From Candidatus Acidiferrum typicum (GTDB taxonomy: Bacteria > Acidobacteriota > Terriglobia > Acidiferrales > UBA7541), in the NCBI GenBank assembly GCA_025463055.1, contig JAOAPV010000130.1, forward strand, positions 1-41,113: 41,113 nt of DNA. Reading direction: 5' to 3'. Made by a program: the position numbers and the translations under genes. The notes under the pieces are model-generated. The model made no database searches. It was not told the origin of the DNA and worked only from the letters and a program-made list of their open reading frames with translations. This document shows positions 16,047 to 23,469 of this stretch, in pieces (the first letter of the stretch is position 1; every line of letters starts with the position of its first letter).

Positions 16047-17477
16047 ATGTCGACTGAATTGCGTAATTTTCTTGCTCTGCCGTATGACGAGCTGGAGGAG
16101 CTCAATTTAAAGGCTAAGAAGCAGCGCCAGGATCGCGTTGCGCCTCACAAAGTGCAAGAGGATCGCATCAAGTACCTCACCGACGAGAAGCGCATCAAGG
16201 CTGTGACCGTGCTCTTCAGCGATCTCGAAGGCCGCTTGCACATGCTCGATTACGATAAGAAGTTTCTCATCAATAGTTGGGACAATTTGACCTTTGATGG
16301 TTCGTCGATTCGCGGATTCACGGCGCAGCGCGAAAGCGATTTGCGCTTGGCTATGGACTGGGCTTCCTTTTACTGGGCGCCTGCGGACGTATTCGGCAGT
16401 GGCAAAGTTCTCGTTTTCGGTGAAGTAATCGATAAAGACGGCACCCCATACAGCGCGGATATCCGCGGCCGGCTCAAAACCTTCGCGGGAGAGATGTACA
16501 AGAAGGAAGAGTACACGCTGAACGCGGCGAATGAGATTGAGGGCTTCCTGTTTCAAGGCTCGGACGCGGAGCGCCGCTACAATGAGACCGGGAAATTCGA
16601 TTACGTGAACACCGGCGGATATTACCATTCCCTTCCCGGTGATCCCCTGCGCACGTTTATCGATACTACTGCGGAAGTGCAGCGCGCAATGGGCTTCCAG
16701 AATGAAAAGGACCATCCGGAAGTGGCGCCTTCGCAGTTTGAAATTAACTATGGCTATGGAGAAGTCGTGCAGGCCGCCGATCAGATTCAGCTGTATAAGC
16801 TGATTTGCCGCCAAGTGGCGACACGCATGGGTCTGACCGCATCGTTCCTGCCGAAACCGGTGGTTGGCGTGAACGGGAACGGCATGCACACCAACGTGTC
16901 TATCAGCAAGGGTGGAAAGAATATTTACTGGGATCCGAAGGGCGAAGAAAAGCTCAGCAAGTTTGGCTGGGCCTTTGTGGATCGACTTTTGACGCACGGC
17001 AATGACATTTGTTTGCTGCTCAATGCCAGCGTTAATGCGTATCGGCGCCTCGATCCGCACTTTGAAGCGCCGAATCAACTGAAGGCTTCACCGGTAGACC
17101 GCGGCTCGATGATTCGCATTCCTATCGGCAACGAGCGCAGCATGCGCGTGGAGGTTCGCTCGGTTGCACCGGACGCCAACCCGTACCTGGTGATGTATTC
17201 GATTTTCCGCACGGGGATCGAAGGCGAAACCGCGAAGATCAAGAACTTGCGCCAGGCGGAGCGGTATTTGCCGGACAATATCTACTTGGCGCTGGACAAT
17301 TTCCGCAAGTCAGAGTGGACCACAAAACTCCTCGGCGAAGACGTGAAAGGGCGCTACGGGGATTTGAAACAAGCGGCGGCGGATCGCTGCGCGCGGCAAC
17401 TTGGCACGTTTGTAAAGGTGCCCGAGGTGCAGTATCACCACGAAGTCTACAATCAATTTCTTTGGAATTTGTTTTAG
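16047..17477 (+). CDS. glnA: Type I-like glutamine synthetase, atypical subfamily
   Basis: A 476-residue ATP-dependent ligase making glutamine from glutamate and ammonia. The beta-grasp domain contains FDGSSIRGFTAQRESDL (about residues 85-101). The catalytic barrel follows with metal-binding EIEGFLF (about 164), EVAPSQFEINYGYGE (about 230-244), NGNGMHTNVSIS (about 276-287), NAYRRLDPHFEAPNQL and the Arg-rich RVEVRSVAPDANPYL. The usual S-x-NRS-x-IRIP segment reads SPVDRGSMIRIP, and the expected His in GQHEI is Phe, so it is not a canonical GlnA. The extended N-terminus (about 60 residues with many Lys/Arg) is also unlike enteric GlnA. GAGGAG precedes ATG 16047. Glutamine synthetase activity is likely but a gamma-glutamylamide ligase is a possible alternative, notable since polyamine genes lie in the same window. 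Confidence 0.82.
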   Translation: MSTELRNFLALPYDELEELNLKAKKQRQDRVAPHKVQEDRIKYLTDEKRIKAVTVLFSDLEGRLHMLDYDKKFLINSWDNLTFDGSSIRGFTAQRESDLRLAMDWASFYWAPADVFGSGKVLVFGEVIDKDGTPYSADIRGRLKTFAGEMYKKEEYTLNAANEIEGFLFQGSDAERRYNETGKFDYVNTGGYYHSLPGDPLRTFIDTTAEVQRAMGFQNEKDHPEVAPSQFEINYGYGEVVQAADQIQLYKLICRQVATRMGLTASFLPKPVVGVNGNGMHTNVSISKGGKNIYWDPKGEEKLSKFGWAFVDRLLTHGNDICLLLNASVNAYRRLDPHFEAPNQLKASPVDRGSMIRIPIGNERSMRVEVRSVAPDANPYLVMYSIFRTGIEGETAKIKNLRQAERYLPDNIYLALDNFRKSEWTTKLLGEDVKGRYGDLKQAAADRCARQLGTFVKVPEVQYHHEVYNQFLWNLF

Positions 17478-17484
17478 GGAAAAC

Positions 17485-17514
17485 GGTAGTGGCGCAGTAT
17501 GTTGCGCCACTACC
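17485..17514. terminator. Terminator hairpin between convergent glnA and AhpD-like genes
   Basis: A perfect 12-bp stem, GGTAGTGGCGCA (17485-17496) and TGCGCCACTACC (17503-17514), with a 6-base loop. On the - strand the stem is followed by CGTTTTCCC, so it would stop transcripts of the AhpD-like gene, and by position those of glnA too. Confidence 0.8.
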
Positions 17515-17522
17515 AGCGGCCT

Positions 17523-17879
17523 CTATGCGGTTTTGACTTGGGAGCTTTTCGCGTTGACAGCGTCGAGCACACGCGTGGAGTAAATAAGCGCCGCCCCGGC
17601 GTTCATGGCCACCGCGACGCCCAGCGCCTCCGCAATTTCTTCCTTACTGGCTCCGGCCTTTAACGCGGCTTCGGTATGCACGACGATACAGCCGTCGCAA
17701 CGGGTAGTGACGGCGACCGCCAAGGAGATCAGCTGGCGCGTTTTCTCATCGAGCTTGCCTGTCTTTGAGTTTGCCGCGCTTAACGTTTGATAGCCGCGGA
17801 CTGTGTCCGGGCTCAGTTTCATCAATTCGCCGAGCGTCGCGCCGATTTGTTTCTGATACTCATTCCAATCGATCATCAT
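17523..17879 (-). CDS. AhpD-like carboxymuconolactone decarboxylase family protein
   Basis: A 118-residue all-helical protein of the AhpD-like superfamily. The redox motif CxxCxxxH is present as CDGCIVVH (C61, C64, H68), with the upstream Glu in LDEKTRQL expected of peroxidase-type members. Such proteins reduce peroxides or serve as disulfide reductants and form oligomers in the cytoplasm. AAGGAGAG lies just before two adjacent ATG codons; the first (17879) is used here. It stands alone, converging on glutamine synthetase. The reducing partner cannot be inferred from the neighbourhood. Confidence 0.85.
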   Translation of the reverse strand: MMIDWNEYQKQIGATLGELMKLSPDTVRGYQTLSAANSKTGKLDEKTRQLISLAVAVTTRCDGCIVVHTEAALKAGASKEEIAEALGVAVAMNAGAALIYSTRVLDAVNAKSSQVKTA

Positions 17880-18048
17880 GTGAATCTCTCCTTCGCTGAG
17901 TCCTACAATGCGCGAGTATACCTCCGTGTTGTCTGAGGCCGCGCGGGATTTGTTGCGGTTGTGGTATCTTCTTTAATTCGCGCTGGACTCTGGACAGTTC
18001 CGCCGAGCTGCACCTGCTATCAACGCCATCTGCAAGAGGTCATGAATA

Positions 18049-19470
18049 ATGAGGAATTCTTACAACGGGCAAGTCGTTCCTGCCGACGGAAAAGGAATCG
18101 AGTACAGCGCCGGCGAGCTGCGCGTGCCGGAAGCGCCGATCATCCCGTTCATTGAAGGCGACGGCACAGGACGTGACATCTGGAAGGCCTCGCGGCGCGT
18201 ATTCGACGCCGCGGTGGAGCGCGCTTATGGCAGTAAGCGGCACGTGGCATGGTTCGAAGTTTTTGCAGGCGAAAAAGCATTTAACGCGTTCAAGGAGTGG
18301 CTGCCCAACGATACTGTCGATGCCATCCGGGATTTTCGCGTGGCCATTAAGGGGCCGCTCACCACTCCCGTCGGCGGTGGAATTCGCTCGCTGAATGTGG
18401 CGCTGCGGCAAATTTTGGATTTGTATTCGTGCGAACGGCCGGTGCGCTATTTCGCGGGAGTTCCCTCCCCTGTAAAAGCTCCCGAGAAGATGGACGTGGT
18501 GATTTTTCGCGAGAATACCGAGGATGTGTACATTGGAATCGAGTGGAAGTCCGGCACGCCGGAAGCCAAGAAGCTTCTGGAGTTTTTGAACCACGAGATG
18601 TTGAAAGACGGCAAGAAGCAAATTCGCTGGGACTCCGGTGTAGGGATCAAGCCGATCTCGCCAACGGGCACGAAGCGGCTGGTGCGGAGAGCGATTAAAT
18701 ACGCCCTGGCGCACGGCCGCAAAAGCGTGACGCTGGTGCACAAGGGAAACATCCAGAAATTTACCGAAGGCGGATTTCGCGATTGGGGATATGAGCTGGC
18801 GCGCGAGGAATTTCGTGGGCAAACGGTTACGGAGCGCGAGAGCTGGATTCTGGACAATCTGGATAAGAATCCGGCGCTGACCGTGGAACAAAACGGCGCC
18901 ATGGTTGAGCCAGGTTTGGACCAGGCCACCGATGTGTTTAAGAAGAACGTCTATGCAGAGGTTAAAGAGACGCTGGACGCAATCTACGGCACACATGGCA
19001 AGGGTCAGTGGAAAAATAAATTGATGATCAATGATCGCATCGCGGACTCCGTGTTTCAGCAGGTGCTGCTGCGCGCGGATGAGTACAGCGTGTTGGCGAC
19101 TTCCAACTTGAATGGGGACTATTTGTCCGATGCCTGCGCTGCACAGGTCGGCGGTCTAGGGATGGCGCCTGGCTCGAACATTGGCGATGGCTACGGCGTT
19201 TTTGAAGCCACGCATGGGACGGCGCCGAAGTATGCGGACAAGGACGTGATCAACCCGAGCTCGGTAATGCTTTCGGGCGCGATGATGTTTGAGTTTTTGG
19301 GATGGAGTGAAGCAGCGCGGCTCATCGAGGATGGCATCGCGCGGACGATTCAGCAGAAACGGGTTACCTACGATCTGGAGCGGCTGATGCCCGGGGCGAC
19401 GAAAGTGGGAACCTCCGCGTTTGCTTCAGCCATCATTGAGAATATGGCAGCGCACGCGGTCGCACGATAG
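18049..19470 (+). CDS. icd: NADP-dependent isocitrate dehydrogenase
   Basis: A 473-residue TCA-cycle enzyme that oxidatively decarboxylates isocitrate to 2-oxoglutarate in the cytoplasm. The substrate segment [13 protein letters not shown] (about residues 108-120) includes the serine matching the phosphorylated Ser113 of the Escherichia coli enzyme. The coenzyme site has HGTAPKY (about 384-390) and VTYDLERL (about 441-448). The K-Y and Y-x3-R pattern is that of NADP specificity, not NAD. Length is about 55 residues above the E. coli enzyme, from an N-terminal extension and an internal insert near residues 255-300. GAGGT sits about 9 bases before ATG 18049. mdh follows after 73 bp in the same direction, a two-gene TCA unit producing NADPH and NADH. 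Confidence 0.95.
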   Translation: MRNSYNGQVVPADGKGIEYSAGELRVPEAPIIPFIEGDGTGRDIWKASRRVFDAAVERAYGSKRHVAWFEVFAGEKAFNAFKEWLPNDTVDAIRDFRVAIKGPLTTPVGGGIRSLNVALRQILDLYSCERPVRYFAGVPSPVKAPEKMDVVIFRENTEDVYIGIEWKSGTPEAKKLLEFLNHEMLKDGKKQIRWDSGVGIKPISPTGTKRLVRRAIKYALAHGRKSVTLVHKGNIQKFTEGGFRDWGYELAREEFRGQTVTERESWILDNLDKNPALTVEQNGAMVEPGLDQATDVFKKNVYAEVKETLDAIYGTHGKGQWKNKLMINDRIADSVFQQVLLRADEYSVLATSNLNGDYLSDACAAQVGGLGMAPGSNIGDGYGVFEATHGTAPKYADKDVINPSSVMLSGAMMFEFLGWSEAARLIEDGIARTIQQKRVTYDLERLMPGATKVGTSAFASAIIENMAAHAVAR

Positions 19471-19543
19471 ATTGACAAGAAAATAAAACGCTGAGACGCC
19501 GAGTACGGAACGGATCGCGGAGAAAAGCGAGGAGCGAGAGCGG

Positions 19544-20482
19544 ATGCGGAAGAAAGTTACGGTGGTGGGCGGTGGATTTGTAGGGTCGACGACTGCGCAG
19601 CGGATTGCTGATAAAGAGCTCGCCGATGTTGTCTTGACTGATATTCTCGACGGCCCGCCGGCCGGCAAAGCGCTGGATATGATGGAGTCTGGGCCCATCA
19701 CCCGGTCGGATTCGCGAGTGATGGGGATTTCCACTGCGAATGGAGACTACAGCGCCACGGCCGGCAGCGATGTCTTCGTGATCACCGCAGGATTTCCGCG
19801 TAAGCCGGGAATGAGCCGCGACGATTTGCTGAAGGCGAACTATGACGTAGTGAAAGCGGTGGTCGAGCAAATCGTGCGGCACTCGCCGAACTGCATCATT
19901 ATTGTGGTGACGAATCCGCTTGACGCCATGGCGCAAGCGGCGTGGAAAGTGAGCGGTTTTCCGAAGAGCCGCGTACTGGGCATGGCCGGTGTGCTGGACT
20001 CTGCGCGCATGAGCACCTTTGTGGCTATGGAGTGCAAAGTAAGCGTCGAAAACGTGCACTCGTTCGTGCTCGGCGGGCACGGTGATGATATGGTGCCGCT
20101 GCCCCGTTATTCCACGGTTGCAGGAATTCCCCTCCCCGATTTGCTGCCAAAGGAACGAATCGACGCGATAGTAGAGCGTACGCGCAAAGGCGGAGCGGAA
20201 ATTGTGAATCTGCTAAAGACTGGATCGGCCTACTACGCGCCCTCAGCCGCTGCGGTCGAGATGGTCGAAGCAATTTTGAAGGATAAGAAGAAAATTCTTC
20301 CGTGCGCTGTGTACCTCGACGGGGAATACGGAATCAAGGGACTGTTCGTTGGCGTGCCGGTAAAGCTGGGCGCTAAAGGGGTTGAGGAGATCATTCAGAT
20401 CAAGCTGACCGCCGAGGAGAATGCGGCTTTACAGAAGTCCGCAGACTCCGTGAAGGAACTAGTGAACGTCCTCGGGATCTGA
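19544..20482 (+). CDS. mdh: Malate dehydrogenase (LDH-like type)
   Basis: A 312-residue NAD-dependent dehydrogenase interconverting malate and oxaloacetate. The dinucleotide fold is [12 protein letters not shown] (residues 7-18), with Asp in LTDILDG (about 32-38) giving NAD preference. The active-site loop [14 protein letters not shown] (about 84-97) has the arginine that selects malate over lactate. VTNPLDAM (about 125-132) and the catalytic His in [10 protein letters not shown] (about 178-187) complete the site. This is the lactate-dehydrogenase-like MDH group found in many Acidobacteriota and Bacillus. GAGGAGCGAGAG precedes ATG 19544. It forms a unit with icd. Confidence 0.94.
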   Translation: MRKKVTVVGGGFVGSTTAQRIADKELADVVLTDILDGPPAGKALDMMESGPITRSDSRVMGISTANGDYSATAGSDVFVITAGFPRKPGMSRDDLLKANYDVVKAVVEQIVRHSPNCIIIVVTNPLDAMAQAAWKVSGFPKSRVLGMAGVLDSARMSTFVAMECKVSVENVHSFVLGGHGDDMVPLPRYSTVAGIPLPDLLPKERIDAIVERTRKGGAEIVNLLKTGSAYYAPSAAAVEMVEAILKDKKKILPCAVYLDGEYGIKGLFVGVPVKLGAKGVEEIIQIKLTAEENAALQKSADSVKELVNVLGI

Positions 20483-20571
20483 GAAGTCAAAGACTTACTG
20501 CCACTAACCAGGCTCCCGCCAAGGGCACGGGGCCCGTTCGGGCTTCCTACCCCCCACCCCCTATTAACAAC

Positions 20572-20635
20572 AAAAGAGTGCGCAATCTACTGAAGGCAAA
20601 GACGTTGACGCAGCGCCGTTGCGTAAAAGAGTGCG
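20572..20635 (+). repeat. Pair of 11-bp direct repeats
   Basis: AAAAGAGTGCG occurs at 20572-20582 and again at 20625-20635, 53 bp apart start to start. The second is flanked by GCGTAA on the left and TAAAC on the right, so the match does not extend much further. Purpose unknown; possible protein-binding sites or remnants of a duplicated segment. Confidence 0.5.
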
Positions 20636-20767
20636 TAAACCTATGATTCCATTCGTCTTACATGTATGTAATAACAAACAGGACGGTTAGCGGTACCGAC
20701 TACCAGGCGAGTGTTTACCCACCTCGTATAGTACACAAATCCATATAATTGTCATAGAAAAAGCAGA

Positions 20768-20791
20768 AGGGGCAGCGCGTTATTTGCCCCT
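20768..20791 (-). terminator. Intrinsic terminator after the yeiH-like gene
   Basis: A 7-bp stem AGGGGCA / TGCCCCT with a 10-base loop. Read on the - strand, it lies about 16 bases beyond the stop codon at 20807 and is followed by TCTGCTTTTTC, which closes the sulfite operon. Confidence 0.7.
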
Positions 20792-20806
20792 CTTTCTTCC
20801 CAGCCC

Positions 20807-21892
20807 CTAAAAGCCGAAGAGCTTTCCTGCTCCGGCGACCAACGCTAATGTGAACACGGCGATGACCACCTCGCCAATCGCGCCTACAGCGAAAGGCCGC
20901 AATCCCTGTTTCCGCATTTCGCGGAAATTGGTACGCAAGCCAACACCCGCGAACGTCAGAAGGAATGCCCAGCGCGAGAGATTAGCGAGCGCCGTGGTCT
21001 GATCCTTGGTGAAGAAGTGGTACGTCGCGAGGATCGAAATCAACAGGAAGCCGAGAACGAATTTCGGGAATTTCTGCCACAGAAATGCCGCTTTGTTTCC
21101 CACCGTCTTGGCTTGCCCGCGGCTGGCCCAGTAGATCGCATACGCGAGCACGACGAATCCGATCATCGCATTGCGCGTGGTCTTGGCCAGCACGGCTAGT
21201 TTGCCGGCCGCGTCGGAGTACAGCGCCCCAGCAGCGGTCGCTTCGGCGGTGTTGTCGACGGCCAGGCCAGCCCATAGGCCATACGCATGATCGCTGAGGT
21301 GCAGCGCGTGGCCAATCAACGGAAATGTAAAGAGCGACAGAGCGCCAAGAGCAAGAATTGCGGCGATGGCGAACGACGAGTCTTCGTCATCGGCTTCGAT
21401 GGCTCCTTGCGTGGCGATAATCGCGCTGACACCGCAAACCGCCGACCCGACAGCCAGCAATGAAGTCAGCTTCGGGCGCAGGCCGAAAGCCCGGCCAAGA
21501 AAAGTCATGAACGCAATCGCGCCGGCAATCTCGATGGCCACAAGCGCCAAGCTCACGCCGCCAAGTTTCAGCACGTCGCCGAGCAGAAAACGCGAACCGA
21601 GCAGCACGATGCCGGCCTTCAGCCAAAATTCGTAGGTCGCCACTCCGGCTCGGAAGATCTGTGGCACTCCGACAGTATTTGAAATCGCCAAGCCAATGAG
21701 AATCGCCCACAGGACGTACTCAATATTCGGGAACGTCCAGTGATGCGCTTTGGCGTAGGTCCCGACGTTCCGCTCGAGCAGCTTGCCGGCATACCCGACC
21801 GCGGCGAGCAGCAGCACGCCGGGAATCACGCGGAAAAATTGAACAGCAGGCTGAGCCGGCCTTGATTGAGGTAATGCGATTGCGTCCGCCAT
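20807..21892 (-). CDS. YeiH/UPF0324-family membrane protein (putative sulfate/sulfite exporter)
   Basis: A 361-residue inner-membrane protein with about ten helices, of the UPF0324 (YeiH, PSE) family. Family signatures include GLAISNTVG (about 72-80), FWLKAGIVLLGSRFLLGDV (about 90-108), LLAVGSAVCGVSAIIATQGA (about 146-165) and VGLRTNFREMRKQGLRP near the C-terminus. AAAGGAAAC stands just before ATG 21892. It is the last gene of the operon with sulfite reductase and siroheme synthesis genes. Related proteins are proposed to export sulfate or sulfite, and this placement supports handling of sulfite or sulfide (inference). The preceding 43-residue membrane protein gene is 30 bp upstream. Confidence 0.88.
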   Translation of the reverse strand: MADAIALPQSRPAQPAVQFFRVIPGVLLLAAVGYAGKLLERNVGTYAKAHHWTFPNIEYVLWAILIGLAISNTVGVPQIFRAGVATYEFWLKAGIVLLGSRFLLGDVLKLGGVSLALVAIEIAGAIAFMTFLGRAFGLRPKLTSLLAVGSAVCGVSAIIATQGAIEADDEDSSFAIAAILALGALSLFTFPLIGHALHLSDHAYGLWAGLAVDNTAEATAAGALYSDAAGKLAVLAKTTRNAMIGFVVLAYAIYWASRGQAKTVGNKAAFLWQKFPKFVLGFLLISILATYHFFTKDQTTALANLSRWAFLLTFAGVGLRTNFREMRKQGLRPFAVGAIGEVVIAVFTLALVAGAGKLFGF

Positions 21893-21922
21893 GTTGTTTC
21901 CTTTCGCAGTGAACTCTCAGCC

Positions 21923-22054
21923 TTACCAGGGGATGCGCGTGAAAACGCCCGCGCGGACCAGCAGCGCTGCCAACAGCGCCGCCACAACTGCCCAACTATC
22001 CACCGACAACAACCAGCTCTTTCGCGAACTCAGTGCTACTGCGTTGGTGCTCAT
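21923..22054 (-). CDS. 43-residue single-span membrane protein in the sulfite operon
   Basis: A small protein starting at ATG 22054 with AAGGAG ten bases upstream, a strong ribosome-binding site. It begins MSTNAVALSSRKSW, has one membrane helix (about residues 21-38, WAVVAALLAALLVRAGVF) and ends TRIPW. The basic residues before the helix predict an N-in orientation. It lies 22 bp after the SUMT gene and 30 bp before the YeiH-like gene. No family is recognised. Placement suggests an accessory subunit of the YeiH-like exporter (inference). Confidence 0.62.
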   Translation of the reverse strand: MSTNAVALSSRKSWLLSVDSWAVVAALLAALLVRAGVFTRIPW

Positions 22055-22076
22055 GGTTCTCTCCTTGTTCGGTCCT

Positions 22077-22850
22077 TCAACTGACGACGGTATGCCGTGT
22101 CTGCCTTTCGCTCGGCTCACCGCGCCAGAATTCCTTGCTGATTTCTTGGAGTTTTTGCGATGCAACGCGACCCACAATCATCAGTGCCGGCGCGGGAAGT
22201 CTCTCCTCGTGTCCCAGCCGCGCAACGCTAGTCCATCGAATTTGCTGCTCCACACCTGTAGCGTTGGAAACGATCACGCACGGCAAGTCGTCCGGCAGGC
22301 CACCCTCGCGAAGACGATGTGCGACTTCGGCATAGTCAGGTCCGGGCATGTAGAGCGCAAGGGTCGTCGTGCTGGTGATAGCGCCCCAATCCATCGACGC
22401 ACCTTCCGTGCCGCGCGAAAATGTGCTGATCACGATTTGCGAAGCAGCCCGGCGATCGGTGAGCGAAATCCCCGCCGCTGCCGCGGCGCCAAGCGCCGCA
22501 GTGATGCCCGGCACGATTTCAAACTCGACTCCTGCATTGCGCAGGGCTTCGATCTCTTCTCCGGCACGCCCAAAAACCAAGGGGTCGCCTCCCTTGAGGC
22601 GAACGACGATTTCATGGTTCGCGGCAGCGGACACCAGCAGCGAATTGATTTCCTCTTGCGTGAGCAGCTTGTGTCCGCTGCGCTTGCCAACGTCGATTAC
22701 TTCGGCATCGCGCGCGATCAAGCCCAGAACTTCACGACTAACGAGCGAATCGTGAAACACAATGCCAGCCCGCGAGAGCAGCCGCGTCGCTTTCACGGTG
22801 AGCAGCTCCGGATCGCCAGGGCCCGCGCCAACCAAGTACACTTTGCCCAT
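22077..22850 (-). CDS. cobA: Uroporphyrinogen-III C-methyltransferase (SUMT)
   Basis: A 257-residue SAM-dependent enzyme that methylates uroporphyrinogen III twice to precorrin-2, the first step to siroheme. SUMT signatures are VYLVGAGPGDPELLTVKA (about residues 4-21), VVRLKGGDPLVFGRAGEE (about 80-97) and VPGITAALGAAAAAGISLTD (about 111-130). The Gly-rich loop GAGPGDP and GGDPLVFGR bind SAM. ATG 22850 shares its A with the stop codon TGA of the upstream dehydrogenase gene (22852-22850), so translation is coupled. A GTG codon directly before it is an alternative start. It supplies siroheme for the reductase encoded first in the operon. Confidence 0.93.
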   Translation of the reverse strand: MGKVYLVGAGPGDPELLTVKATRLLSRAGIVFHDSLVSREVLGLIARDAEVIDVGKRSGHKLLTQEEINSLLVSAAANHEIVVRLKGGDPLVFGRAGEEIEALRNAGVEFEIVPGITAALGAAAAAGISLTDRRAASQIVISTFSRGTEGASMDWGAITSTTTLALYMPGPDYAEVAHRLREGGLPDDLPCVIVSNATGVEQQIRWTSVARLGHEERLPAPALMIVGRVASQKLQEISKEFWRGEPSERQTRHTVVS

Positions 22851-23467
22851 CACGCCGCTCCGTTCCCTGCGCGCTGCCGTCGCGCTTCCTGCAGGAAACG
22901 CACGAACATCGGCTCGCTTGCCAGATGATGTAGCAGCACCTTTTTGGAATCCGCGCTATTGTCTCCAGCGCGAAGGAGTTCCCTCGCAGCGCCCAGCCAT
23001 TCGAGCCACAGTTCGTACTCAGGACCAAATTGCTTTTCCAGTTGCAAACGAAGACGCTGCGCCAGCGCCGGACTCTTCCCGTTGGTGGAAATGGCGATCT
23101 GCAAATCGCCGCGCTGCACAACGGAGCCGTAGTAAAAATGGCAGTGTTCGATGTCATCGACGGCGTTGCACAGAATTCCCCGAGCATCAGCCTCGCTAAA
23201 AACGGCCTCGTTCACGCCGGGCGCAGAGGTAGCGGCGATGACCAGGAAAGCGCCATCCAAGTCGGCCGGGGCAAACGTCTTTGCCTTCCATTCGAATCTC
23301 CCCTGCGCGACCCACTGCGCAATGGCCGCCGTAACCTGCGGCGCGACAACGCGAACGCGCGCCTCCGCCGCAAACAGTCCCTCAATCTTGCCTTCCGCTA
23401 TAGCTCCGCCGCCGACCACGACAACAAGCCGCTCTCGAAGCTTCACGAAAATTGGCAGCAGGCTCAT
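22850..23467 (-). CDS. Precorrin-2 dehydrogenase / sirohydrochlorin ferrochelatase (CysG N-terminal/Met8 type)
   Basis: A 205-residue enzyme completing siroheme synthesis: NAD-dependent oxidation of precorrin-2 to sirohydrochlorin, then iron insertion. The N-terminal NAD fold is VVVVGGGAIAEGKIEGL (about residues 15-31), and the family motif AISTNGKSPALAQRLR (about 125-140) follows the central domain. In the fused enzyme CysG this module is joined to SUMT; here the two are separate, overlapping genes. It starts 2 bp after the stop of the sulfite reductase gene, so the three genes form one tight unit. Confidence 0.9.
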   Translation of the reverse strand: MSLLPIFVKLRERLVVVVGGGAIAEGKIEGLFAAEARVRVVAPQVTAAIAQWVAQGRFEWKAKTFAPADLDGAFLVIAATSAPGVNEAVFSEADARGILCNAVDDIEHCHFYYGSVVQRGDLQIAISTNGKSPALAQRLRLQLEKQFGPEYELWLEWLGAARELLRAGDNSADSKKVLLHHLASEPMFVRFLQEARRQRAGNGAA

Positions 23468-23469
23468 GA

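Larger units (their letters stand above)
20483..20806. other. Intergenic region between convergent mdh and yeiH-like genes (324 bp)
   Basis: It holds two direct copies of AAAAGAGTGCG (20572-20582 and 20625-20635), a palindrome TTACATGTATGTAA (20658-20671) and the terminator hairpin of the - strand operon at 20768-20791. A GC-rich tract with CCCCCCACCCCC lies near 20550. No gene is visible. Confidence 0.6.
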
